NCBI GenBank assembly: GCA_903930565.1
Contig: CAIYZC010000286.1
Span: 1 to 46,499 of the forward strand
Length of the DNA stretch: 46,499 bases
Source of the DNA: an uncultured Pedosphaera sp.
GTDB lineage: Bacteria; Verrucomicrobiota; Verrucomicrobiia; Limisphaerales; Pedosphaeraceae
Reading direction: 5' to 3'
The notes under the pieces are model-generated. The model made no database searches. It had not been told where the DNA came from and saw only the letters and a program-made list of their open reading frames with translations. Position 1 is the first letter of the stretch. The number at the start of each line of letters is the position of its first letter. Position numbers and translations under genes: made by a program. Below, piece by piece: positions 18,469-27,802 of this stretch.

Positions 18469-20052
18469 TTAGAAGTGATAGGTCGCGTCCATCGCCAGGG
18501 TGACCTGGTTTTTGCGCGTCTGGTTGTCGAAACCGTATTGTTGGAACGAGTGCTCAAACCGGATTTCCGGGCGGAGGCACAGCAGCCGGTTGGGGAACCA
18601 GGTGATGCCGGCGGAGGTCTCGTAGTACGAGGTCGAGGAGCCGGTGCGGGCGCCCGCGGGATCATCATACCACTCATTCCGGAAGGTTACGAACGCGTTG
18701 TCCGCAATCCGGCGCATGGTGTAGTTCAAGATGCCGCCTTCGGACACGAAGCCGCCGTGCGAGGGCCAGAACCCGTCCTGGTAGGGCACCTGGTAGGTGG
18801 GTCCCGTGGAGGCGTTCTTGGTATACATGAACTGGCCTTCGAACGTGGTCCACCACTTCTCGTTGAACTTGTGGGTGTAGCTCAGGATCGACTCCTGCAG
18901 GTTGTTATACCCGAAGTTGCCGTTGTTGAGCGAATTCATGCCGCCGTAAACGGAATCGTGGCCGCCCGAGGAAATCCATTGAATCAACAGGGAGCCGGTG
19001 ACCTGGCGACCCACGTCGTTCTGCCACGGGGCCATGTCCACGCCGTCCGCGATGCCCGCCTGCACGGTCCAGTTCGCGTTCAGCTTGGTGGTCGTCCAGA
19101 GGCCCCACATGGTGTAGTTGTCGAACCCGTAGAGGATCGAATGGCTCGCCATCAGGTTGTTCGGCGCGAGCTGTTGCTCGATGTCGGGCATGGAGATGAT
19201 GCGCCCGAGGGTGATATTCATGCCCTGCGCGACCCAGGGGATGTACATGTTCGCGTACAACATGGGAATATCGTAGCCCAGGTAGTTGTTACGCACCACG
19301 GGATTGGCCGTGGTCTGCGAGCTCACATTGTTGCCGTACAGCTGGTTGCTGAGGAAACCGCGGGTGCTCATGAACCGGTAGTCCAAACCGTAAACGCCGG
19401 CGATCCGGAAGCCCCAATCGACGTGGTCGGTTTGGCTTTCGTCGGCCATCCGTTCCAAATAGAGCACGAATTGTTCCTGCTCCACCCGGTTCGGCCGCTC
19501 GTCATAAACTTCGGGGAAGTTCGCCGCCTGGCCTTTGGAGGTGTTGCGCGAGGTGCTCAAGTTGCCGCTCACGGTTTCCCAGCCGTACAATTGAATGCGG
19601 CTGTCATACCACGCCTTGCCCCCGGGGCCGTCATAAATGGCCTGCATCAAGGGATAGGGGCTGTCACGCAGGGCGCCGGGATCACCGATGACGTTCGGAC
19701 CGCCGCCGATCTGCCAGTCACCCGTGGGGTAGGGGGGGCCATCAAAGGGTTGGGGTCCGATGCGTCGGGGCGTCGGGGGTGGATCGCCGGGCTTGGGCGC
19801 GGTGTAAATCGCGGTGGCGTTCTGTTCGGCATACGCCTCATTCAGACGCTTGAAAAAGCCCATGCCGGCCTTTTTGCCGTAGGGCTGCGCGGCCGGGGCG
19901 TTGGTGCTGGCCATGGCGGGAGCGGCGTTCGTGGCCGGTTCCGCCGCGTGCGCCGTCGCACCCAAGCTGACCAGCCCGAGGGCCGCCAGCCCGAGGGTCC
20001 AACCCTTCAGCTGTGATTTGTTGGTGTTCGGTTTAATAGGTATCCTTTTCAT
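18469..20052 (-). CDS. Outer-membrane beta-barrel protein (BBP2-like porin), paralog B
   Basis: Start MKRIPIKPNTNKSQLKGWTLGLAALGLVSLGATAHAAE. Nearly collinear with paralog A along its length; terminal VTLAMDATYHF. Confidence 0.85.
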   Translation of the reverse strand: MKRIPIKPNTNKSQLKGWTLGLAALGLVSLGATAHAAEPATNAAPAMASTNAPAAQPYGKKAGMGFFKRLNEAYAEQNATAIYTAPKPGDPPPTPRRIGPQPFDGPPYPTGDWQIGGGPNVIGDPGALRDSPYPLMQAIYDGPGGKAWYDSRIQLYGWETVSGNLSTSRNTSKGQAANFPEVYDERPNRVEQEQFVLYLERMADESQTDHVDWGFRIAGVYGLDYRFMSTRGFLSNQLYGNNVSSQTTANPVVRNNYLGYDIPMLYANMYIPWVAQGMNITLGRIISMPDIEQQLAPNNLMASHSILYGFDNYTMWGLWTTTKLNANWTVQAGIADGVDMAPWQNDVGRQVTGSLLIQWISSGGHDSVYGGMNSLNNGNFGYNNLQESILSYTHKFNEKWWTTFEGQFMYTKNASTGPTYQVPYQDGFWPSHGGFVSEGGILNYTMRRIADNAFVTFRNEWYDDPAGARTGSSTSYYETSAGITWFPNRLLCLRPEIRFEHSFQQYGFDNQTRKNQVTLAMDATYHF

Positions 20053-20331
20053 TCCCCTAAGGGTTTGGTTGTGATTTCTGTTTGGTTGTCTGCTTACTGC
20101 TTCCGCACGGTCAACTGCCTGTCTGCCAAATCCGCGGGTTCCGGCCCGCACGGTTCGCTTCCGACCGCACGCTTCGGCGGCTCGGTCCGCTGCCCCCACC
20201 GCGGTCATCTTTGGTTCAGCAACTGCGTGGGGCTTCAAGCAGCCACGGTGCCAACTCTCCACCGCCGCCGAAAAACTTCTCCCCAAGCCGCTGATCGCCT
20301 CCTATTTGACGCCGCTTTCACCCGTCACAAA

Positions 20332-20835
20332 TCACAAGTCTTTGGACAAATTTGGCGCCGGGGACGAGAGCGCGGCAGGTGCTTCCGGACGATACCCACC
20401 GTTGCGCCAAACATAGCCCAAACGGCGTAATTGGCGGCGCAGCGTCGCGGGCGAAACCGCGGGCCGGCCCAAGGATTGCAGCCGCTCACACAACTCCCGT
20501 GCCGTCCAACCGCCCAAAGTACGCCCCCCGGAGTGCTCGCCCCCCGCCAACAGCCCGGCCAGCAGGTGCTCCAGATCCCCCACCGGCAGCCGCGGCCGGC
20601 CGGGGCGGGTGGCGTCCTGCAAATTGGCCACCTCGTCCGCCGCGCCGTACGTGGCCACCCAGTTATAGATGCTCTGGCGGCTCACGCCCAGCAGGCGGGC
20701 GGCCTGTTGCACCGACTCCCCGTGATGCAGCGCCAACAGCGCCGCCGCCCGCCGGTACACCGCCACGTCCCGACTCCGCCGCAATTCCGTGCGCAATCTC
20801 GCCAACTGGCCGACCGTGAGCACCACGGGATTCAT
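20332..20835 (-). CDS. Stand-alone HTH protein resembling the N-terminal DNA-binding domain of IS630-type transposases
   Basis: 167 aa. ALLALHHGESVQQAARLLGVSRQSIYNWVATYG...LQDATRPGRPRLPV...GWTARELCERLQSLGRPAVSPATLRRQLRRLGYVWRNGGYRP, then a stop. No DDE domain follows. Confidence 0.78.
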   Translation of the reverse strand: MNPVVLTVGQLARLRTELRRSRDVAVYRRAAALLALHHGESVQQAARLLGVSRQSIYNWVATYGAADEVANLQDATRPGRPRLPVGDLEHLLAGLLAGGEHSGGRTLGGWTARELCERLQSLGRPAVSPATLRRQLRRLGYVWRNGGYRPEAPAALSSPAPNLSKDL

Positions 20836-21316
20836 GCGGTTCGCGCCCCCCCCGGCGGTGAAAATCGCCGGAACATGTAAAATGATTTATGGTTTTTTAA
20901 TATCATACACCCCGCCTCCGCCGAGCCGCCGCGGCCGCCGCTTTCCGCCCGCACCCACGGCAACAAAGGGTGAACGGCCATCCTAGCTGTTGCTTTTTGC
21001 GCGCCATGGTTAATAAAAATAGCCTAAATGGCTCCAATGGATGCCTGCGGGTCCACTTCCGACCGGCCACCCCAACCCCTGCCTTTTCTAACGGTTGGCC
21101 CCGCGCTTTCCAATCGCAGAATCCGCGACCGCCGGCATTAGCAAAATTTTATCGGGGCGACACCCCAAATTGATTCCCGGGTTCCGGCCGCCCGCGCTTA
21201 AGTTGCAGCGTGGTTGGCCGCCGGGGACGAGTTCCCCGACCGGCCGACCCCAACGGGGGCGCGGACCATTTACCGCGCTTTCCGGGCCGTAACGACCAAA
21301 CCAGAACTGAAATCAT

Positions 21317-22768
21317 ATGACCCAATTGTCCATCCCTCATCGGACCCTCGCCCTGGCCGCCTTGGGTGTGCTGGGGGCCGCTGCCGGCGCGCACGCCGAA
21401 GGCACCAATACCACCACCACCCCGGGCTTCTTCCGCCGTTTTGATCAGGCCATGCGGGAGCAGTTGGCCTCCCCGGCCTACGAGGCGCCGGCCACCAATG
21501 CCCCGGCGCCCTCGCGCCGCGGTCTTCCCACCCCGTTCGATTCCCCCCCTTATCCCACCGGCGAATGGCAAATCGGTGGCACCGTCATCATCGGCGATCC
21601 CAACACCATCCCCACGTATCCCTTGATGCAAGCGCTCGACGGCAACCCCACTTGGGGCGAGGCCTTGAAGAAAAGCCGCATCAACTTCTACGGCTGGGAG
21701 GATTTTTCGGGCAATCTCAGTACCTCCCGCAACACTGCGAAGGGCCAGAGCGCGAATTTCCCCGAAGTGTATTCCGTCCGCCCCAACCGCCTCGAGCAGG
21801 ATCAATTCGTCTTGTACGCCGAACGCACCCCCGACGAATTTCAAACCGACCATATTGATTGGGGCTTCCGCGTCTCCGGGGTCTACGGCGAGGATTACCG
21901 GTACATGATCTCGCGCGGCCTGTTCGACCAGCAATTGCTCCATCGCAACGCCTACCAAGGCTATGACATGCCCATGGTGTACGCCGATATTTACCTGCCC
22001 ATGATCGCCCAAGGCATGAATATCCGCATCGGCCGGATCATTTCCGAGGCGGACATTGAGGCCCAATTGGCGCCCAACAACCCCATGTCCACCCACTCCC
22101 TGTTGTACGGTTTCGACCCCTACACCCAGGAAGGCATCTTCACCACCACGAAACTGAACGCCAATTGGACCGTGCAGGCGGGCATTGCGAACGGCAACGA
22201 CGTGGCCATCTGGCAAAAGGACCCCGGCAACCAGCCCACCGGCACCGTCATGGTCCAATACACGTCGAGCAACAACAAATTCTCCTTCTACGGCGGCGCC
22301 AACTCCTTCAACAACGGCACCTTCGGCTACAACAACCTCCAGCAATACGTCGGCACCCTCTCCTACAAATTCAACGAGCGAATTTGGACCAGTTGGGAAA
22401 GCTGGTACATGTACATGAATCATGCCACCACCGGCCCGACCGCCGCCGTGCCGTACCAAAATGGCTTCTTCCCCGTTAAAGCGGGTTACGCGCCGGAATG
22501 GGCCTCGGTCGATTACGTGATGATCCGTCTGGCCGGCAACACGTTCTTCACCATCCGCAACGAAATCTTTGACGATATCGTCGGCAGCCGCACCGGTTAC
22601 GCCACGGTGTACACCGAACATGCCCTCGGGCTCACTTGGTGGCCCACCAAGTTGATCACCATCCGCCCGGAGCTGCGCTTCGAGCACTCCTATGCGGCGA
22701 TGGCGTATGACAACGGCACCCGCCATAACCAAGTCACCCTCGGCGCGGATGTGATCTTCCACTTCTGA
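21317..22768 (+). CDS. Outer-membrane beta-barrel protein (BBP2-like porin), paralog C
   Basis: MTQLSIPHRTLALAALGVLGAAAGAHAEG (signal peptide). NANWTVQAGIANGNDVAIWQKDPGNQPTGTVMVQYTSSNNKFSFYGGANSFNNGTFGYNNLQQYVG; terminal VIFHF. Confidence 0.84.
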   Translation: MTQLSIPHRTLALAALGVLGAAAGAHAEGTNTTTTPGFFRRFDQAMREQLASPAYEAPATNAPAPSRRGLPTPFDSPPYPTGEWQIGGTVIIGDPNTIPTYPLMQALDGNPTWGEALKKSRINFYGWEDFSGNLSTSRNTAKGQSANFPEVYSVRPNRLEQDQFVLYAERTPDEFQTDHIDWGFRVSGVYGEDYRYMISRGLFDQQLLHRNAYQGYDMPMVYADIYLPMIAQGMNIRIGRIISEADIEAQLAPNNPMSTHSLLYGFDPYTQEGIFTTTKLNANWTVQAGIANGNDVAIWQKDPGNQPTGTVMVQYTSSNNKFSFYGGANSFNNGTFGYNNLQQYVGTLSYKFNERIWTSWESWYMYMNHATTGPTAAVPYQNGFFPVKAGYAPEWASVDYVMIRLAGNTFFTIRNEIFDDIVGSRTGYATVYTEHALGLTWWPTKLITIRPELRFEHSYAAMAYDNGTRHNQVTLGADVIFHF

Positions 22769-22792
22769 GGCCCCGCACCTGCCCCCCATGTC

Positions 22793-22814
22793 GCCGCCCG
22801 GTTCGCCGGGCGGC
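22793..22814 (+). terminator. Hairpin downstream of porin C
   Basis: GCCGCCCGG-TTCG-CCGGGCGGC: perfect 9-bp stem with TTCG loop, followed by a T-rich ACCCAACTTATTTTG. Confidence 0.65.
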
Positions 22815-23359
22815 ACCCAACTTATTTTGTCACGCTGAAAAAAAAGCGACAGTTGCCGCCGGTTCATCAGCCCTTGTGCCGGGGCTGCCCGGGTCACCAC
22901 CCCGATCTGGAGAAAGTTTCTTCCGGCCCCTTATCGCCTCCCTCCACGCCAATTTCCCGGGCGAAAGCTCCGTTTCGCCGGTACCGCCGGCCACCCATGA
23001 GCCGGGATCCTGGGGTCGCCCAAATCGCACCCAGGCTCCCCAGGGGGGAGCGAAATCGCCAGTGCCAGCTGGCTTCCCAAAGCCTCCCGGACGGCTGGTT
23101 GGCCACGCGGTTGGGGCGGGGCGCAGCCGCCGGCGGGGTGGGGAAATCCCCACCTCCCCCCGAGCGGATACTGTGGCTGCAGCTCAATCCAAGCCCCCTC
23201 ATCGCCGTTCGGGCGCGGCGCTCAAACGATTGGCACTGCAATTGCTTGCCATGCCGCGCAGGCCGCCGGCGGGCCGACCAAGCCGCGGAGATGGGTCTCC
23301 GCGTTGGCCCACCGACGGAGGGTGTGACGGCAAATTTGCAGCTCAAGAATCGTGACGGC

Positions 23360-24907
23360 ATGACTAAAACTTTGGATAATAAATTCGGCCTTGCCTGCCG
23401 GCAGGGGAACTCCGGGCGGGACGCCGGCAACGGGCGCTTGCCCGCATGGACGGCGGCATTGGTAGCGCTGGGCTGCTTGGGCGGGGGCTCAGGAGTCCAT
23501 GCCGAGGGCACAAACCGGCACGATGGGTTTTTCACCCGGTTTGACAAAGCCTACCGGGAACAACTCTCCTCCCCGGCTTATGAGGCGCCCGCGACCAACG
23601 CGCCACCCGCTCAACGCCGCGGCTTGCCCGCCCCCTTCGATGCCCCGCCGTACCCCACCGCCGAATGGCAATTGGGCGGCACCCCGATCATCGGCGACCC
23701 CAATACCATCCCCACCTTCCCGCTCAGCCAAGCGCTGTTCGGCAATCCCAATTGGGGCGACGCGCTCAAGAACAGCGGGGTCAAAATCTACGGCTGGGAG
23801 GACATTTCCGGCAACCTGAGTTCCTCCCACAATACCGCCAACGGACAGCTCGCCAATTTTCCCATGGCTTACGACAGCCGGGCCAATCGGATCGAGCAAA
23901 ACCAACTCGTGCTCTATATTGATAAGACCCCCGACGAATTCCAGACCGACCACGTGGACTGGGGCTTCCGTTACTCCGCCGTTTACGGCTTGGACTACCG
24001 CTACATGATTTCCCGCGGGTTCATTAGCGGCCAATTGATCCGTTCCGGCCCCCCCGGCACGCTGGGGCAACCGGCCGGCCAAATCGGCTCCATTTACGGC
24101 TTGGACATGCCCATGATGTACGGGGACATCTACATTCCCAGCGTCGCCGAGGGGATGAACATCCGCATTGGCCGCATGATCTCCGCCGCGGACATTGAAG
24201 CGCAATTGGCGCCCAACAACCTCATGTCCAGCCACTCACTGCTGTACGCCTACGACCCGTACACCCAGTGGGGCGTGCTCAGCACCATCAAACTCAACAA
24301 TCAATGGACGATTCAACTGGGGTTGTCCGATGGCAACGATGTCGCCCCCTGGCAGAGCGATCCCGGCCGGCAATTGACCGGCACGGTGATGGTGCAATAC
24401 CAGTCCCCGGACGGCAAACTGAGCTTCTACGGAGGCGGCAACGCCTTCAACAACGGCCAGTTCGGGTACAACAACCTGCAACAATACGTGGGCACTTGGA
24501 CCTACAAGTTCAACGAGCGCATCTGGACCAGTTGGGAGACTTGGTACATGTACCAGAACAACGCTACCACCGGCCCCACCTATGCCGTGCCCTATCAAAA
24601 CGGCTCCTTCCCCGTGCGGCCCGGCTACGCCCCTGAATGGGCCACCCTTGATTACACCATGGTCCGGCTCGGCGCGGCCACTTTCTTGACCTTCCGCAAC
24701 GAATATTTCGACGATTGTGTCGGCAACCGGACCGGCTATGCCACCTGCTATGAGGAAAACGCCGTGGGCATCACTTGGTGGCCGAGCAAATTGCTCACCA
24801 TCCGCCCGGAAATCCGCTTCGACCATGCGTTCAACCTGCCGGCGTACGACAACGGTACCCGCAAAAATCAATTCACCGCCTCCGTGGACGCCGTGTTTTA
24901 CTTTTGA
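23360..24907 (+). CDS. Outer-membrane beta-barrel protein (BBP2-like porin), paralog D
   Basis: Start MTKTLDNKFGLACRQGNSGRDAGNGRLPAWTAALVALGCLGGGSGVHAEG. Body collinear with paralog C; terminal SVDAVFYF. Confidence 0.84.
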   Translation: MTKTLDNKFGLACRQGNSGRDAGNGRLPAWTAALVALGCLGGGSGVHAEGTNRHDGFFTRFDKAYREQLSSPAYEAPATNAPPAQRRGLPAPFDAPPYPTAEWQLGGTPIIGDPNTIPTFPLSQALFGNPNWGDALKNSGVKIYGWEDISGNLSSSHNTANGQLANFPMAYDSRANRIEQNQLVLYIDKTPDEFQTDHVDWGFRYSAVYGLDYRYMISRGFISGQLIRSGPPGTLGQPAGQIGSIYGLDMPMMYGDIYIPSVAEGMNIRIGRMISAADIEAQLAPNNLMSSHSLLYAYDPYTQWGVLSTIKLNNQWTIQLGLSDGNDVAPWQSDPGRQLTGTVMVQYQSPDGKLSFYGGGNAFNNGQFGYNNLQQYVGTWTYKFNERIWTSWETWYMYQNNATTGPTYAVPYQNGSFPVRPGYAPEWATLDYTMVRLGAATFLTFRNEYFDDCVGNRTGYATCYEENAVGITWWPSKLLTIRPEIRFDHAFNLPAYDNGTRKNQFTASVDAVFYF

Positions 24908-25227
24908 ACCGGGACTTGTTAATTCAACGCCCATGGCGGGAGGCGCCCGGCGCGCATGCCCACCAGCCTGCAAGATGCGGTACCGCGAAATGAATCACAC
25001 TGAATCGGCCATTGCCCCCGCCGGCCCCCGGCGGCGCCGGGGGCTCGTCGGGCCACGGAATTTGGGTGCCGGGGTAACGCCCTCGGGGCGCGGAAGCTTC
25101 CCCTCTGGTTGGTTCCGCGATTCGAAGCCCGGCACCCATTCCGCCGACCGGTGCGCCGCTTTGGCGGCGGCAGGTATCACCGCCGGAGACCGGTCGATCG
25201 CCCCTTAATCAGCCCCAAACATTTCCC

Positions 25228-26544
25228 ATGGTCAAGCTACTTTCCACCTTCGTTTTGTGTTCCTTGGTCCTCACGCGCGCCGGGGCGCAGGGCACCAACC
25301 CGCCCTCCCCCGCCGCGCCCTTGTTGGGCCTTGCCGAAGCCCGGCAAGCCGCTTTCGAGCGCAACTGGGATCTTTTGGCCGCCCACAGCGGCATGGATGC
25401 CGCGGCCGCCCAACTGCTCGTCGCCAAAGAGTTCCCCAACCCCTCCCTCGCCCTCTCCGCGGTCAAACTCGGCAACCGTCAGGCCGGCACGGTCGCCGGG
25501 AACGGCTTGGGCACGCGCAATTACGACTCCATCGCCGCCGTCACCCAACTGATTGAAATCGGCGGGAAGCGCCATAGCCGCCAAGCCTCCGCCCGCGCCG
25601 GCCTGACCGGCGCCCGCGCGCGGTTTCTGGATGCCCGCCGTTCCTTGGACCAAGGGGTGACCAAAGCCTACATCGGCGTCCTGCTGGCGGAGGAAAACGC
25701 GCACATCCTGACCGAGTCCGCCCACTCCCTGCACCGCGAAGCGGAAATCGGCCTGGCCCGCTTCCGCGCCGGCGACATCAAGGAATCCGATCTCAAACAG
25801 ATTCAAAACAACGAAGCCCAGTTCGACTTGCAGGCCAAGGCGGCCGAAACGGCCGCGACGCAGGCGCGCATCATGGTCGAACTGTTGCTCGGCGTGCCCC
25901 GCCCCACCGGTGGCTGGACCCCGCGCGAAACCCTCGCCGGGCTCGCGCAAAGCAGCCCCGCGGCGGTGGCCGCGGCGGCCCTTAATGGCGCCGCCCGCCC
26001 GGATGTCTGGGCGGCGGAAGCGGATTTGAAACGCGCCCAAGCCGACCTCAAATTGCAAAAAGCCATCCGCATCCCCGATCCGTCGGTCACGCTGCAGGTG
26101 GAACACAACCCGCCCGGCGGCGGACCGGCCACCGACACCTTGGGCCTCGGCGTCTCCTTTCCGCTGCCGCTCTGGAACCGCAATGGCGGCGCCATCAAGG
26201 CCGCCGAAGCCAACCGCGATCAGGCCGCCCTGGCCGCCGCCAAGGCCCGGGCCCAGGCGCAAGCCGACCTCGCCGCGGCCGATTTGGAATACGCGGAAGC
26301 CGCCGCCCGCTCCCGGCGCTACCAGGACCAAATCCGTCCCCGTTCCTCCCAGGTGCGCGAATCCATCGCCTACGCCTACAACAAGGGCGGCGCCTCCTTG
26401 GTCGATTTGTTGACCGCGGAACGGGATGACAACAACGTCCGCCTTTCCGCGGCGCAGTCCTTGGCCGACACCGCCGCCGCCCTGGCCGACTTGGCCGCCG
26501 CCCGCCTGACCGTCACCACTGCTGAACTCGACCGCGTCAAATAA
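25228..26544 (+). CDS. TolC/CusC-CzcC-like outer-membrane efflux protein
   Basis: 438 aa. Signal peptide, then LGLAEARQAAFERNWDLLAAHSGMDAAAAQLLVAKEFPNPSLALSAVKLGN... and helical repeats. First gene of an efflux operon. Confidence 0.88.
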   Translation: MVKLLSTFVLCSLVLTRAGAQGTNPPSPAAPLLGLAEARQAAFERNWDLLAAHSGMDAAAAQLLVAKEFPNPSLALSAVKLGNRQAGTVAGNGLGTRNYDSIAAVTQLIEIGGKRHSRQASARAGLTGARARFLDARRSLDQGVTKAYIGVLLAEENAHILTESAHSLHREAEIGLARFRAGDIKESDLKQIQNNEAQFDLQAKAAETAATQARIMVELLLGVPRPTGGWTPRETLAGLAQSSPAAVAAAALNGAARPDVWAAEADLKRAQADLKLQKAIRIPDPSVTLQVEHNPPGGGPATDTLGLGVSFPLPLWNRNGGAIKAAEANRDQAALAAAKARAQAQADLAAADLEYAEAAARSRRYQDQIRPRSSQVRESIAYAYNKGGASLVDLLTAERDDNNVRLSAAQSLADTAAALADLAAARLTVTTAELDRVK

Positions 26545-26571
26545 TTCCTCCCGCCCCTTATCAAATTTAGC

Positions 26572-27762
26572 ATGAAAGCCATCCTGTACCCGACCCGTCT
26601 GCCCTCCTTGCGACAAGCCCTCGCCGGCTGCGCCTTGATCACCTTGCTGGGCTGCGCCAAAGAGGAGAAACCCAAAGCCGTGGCCGAAGCCCCCGCCGCC
26701 AAGGTGGAAGGGGAAAAGATCACCTTCCCGACCGGCGCCCCGCAATTGGGCTTTGTGGCCACCCAGGAGGCGCTGCCCCGCACTTACTCCATCACCCACC
26801 TCACCGGTCGGTTGTACTGGAATGATGAAACCACCGTGCGGATCTTCACCCCGGTGGCCGGCCGGGTGACGGCCTTGCATGCCGACCTGGGGGACGCGGT
26901 CACCGCCGGGCAGCCGCTGGCCGAAATCGATTCCCCGGATTTCAACCTCGCCCTCGCCAATGCGCGCACCGCCATCGGCAATGTGGCCCAAGCCGACAAA
27001 GCCCTCACCCGGGCCCAGGATTTGCTGGCGCACGGCGCCCTGGCGCAAAAAGACGTGGAGGCCGCCGAGGCCGCCGCCGTGGCCGCCCGCGCCGAGCGCG
27101 ACCGCGCCCAGGCGGTGTTGCGCAACTACGGCGGCAACGACAAGACCACCAACGGCATTTACTCGCTTCGCTCCCCCCTCGCGGGCTTCCTGGTTGAGAA
27201 AAACATTAATCCCGGCCAGGAGCTGCGTGCGGACTTGATGCTCGCCAACGCCCCCACCCTTTTTCTCCCCCAATTCGTGGTGACGGACCCGACAAAATTG
27301 TGGCTCCAAGTGGATGTGGCGGAGGCCGATCTGGCCCTGCTCCAAGAGGGCTTGCCGCTCCGCATCCGCTCCCGCGCCTGGCCCGACCAAATCTTCGAGG
27401 GGGTCATCAGCAAACTCGGCGGCTCCATGGACCCCGTCACCCGCACCGTCCGCGTTCGTGGCGTGGTCAACAACCCCGACCGCCGCCTCAAGGCGGAGAT
27501 GTATGTGGGCGTGGACGTGGCGCAAGACGTGGCCAAAGTGGCCACCGCCGGCGTCGACATCCCCTCGCGCGCGGTCTTTATGAAGGGCAACGACTCCTTC
27601 CTGTTCGTCGAACTGGCCCCCGGCACCTTCGAACGCAAAATGGTGACCCTCGGAACCGAAAAAGACGGCACCGTGCCCGTTTTCACCGGCGTGAAGGCCG
27701 GACAAAAGGTGGTCACCGAAGGCGCGCTGCTCCTCCAAGCCATCGTCGAACCCGGCGCCTAA
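26572..27762 (+). CDS. RND periplasmic adaptor (CzcB/CusB-like) lipoprotein
   Basis: Lipobox LITLLGC. TVRIFTPVAGRVTALHADLGDAVTAGQPLAEIDSPDFNLALA; LRSPLAGFLVEKNINPGQELR; C-terminal barrel. Confidence 0.9.
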   Translation: MKAILYPTRLPSLRQALAGCALITLLGCAKEEKPKAVAEAPAAKVEGEKITFPTGAPQLGFVATQEALPRTYSITHLTGRLYWNDETTVRIFTPVAGRVTALHADLGDAVTAGQPLAEIDSPDFNLALANARTAIGNVAQADKALTRAQDLLAHGALAQKDVEAAEAAAVAARAERDRAQAVLRNYGGNDKTTNGIYSLRSPLAGFLVEKNINPGQELRADLMLANAPTLFLPQFVVTDPTKLWLQVDVAEADLALLQEGLPLRIRSRAWPDQIFEGVISKLGGSMDPVTRTVRVRGVVNNPDRRLKAEMYVGVDVAQDVAKVATAGVDIPSRAVFMKGNDSFLFVELAPGTFERKMVTLGTEKDGTVPVFTGVKAGQKVVTEGALLLQAIVEPGA

Positions 27763-27802
27763 CGCCCAAGGTAACCGTGCCCCCCGAACCGACGTAATCC
27801 TC

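Noticed and set aside
25025-25043. CCCCCGGC-GGC-GCCGGGGG hairpin upstream of the RND operon
   Set aside because: Perfect stem but no T-tract and in a very GC-rich stretch; could be a chance palindrome, so not called as terminator or operator.
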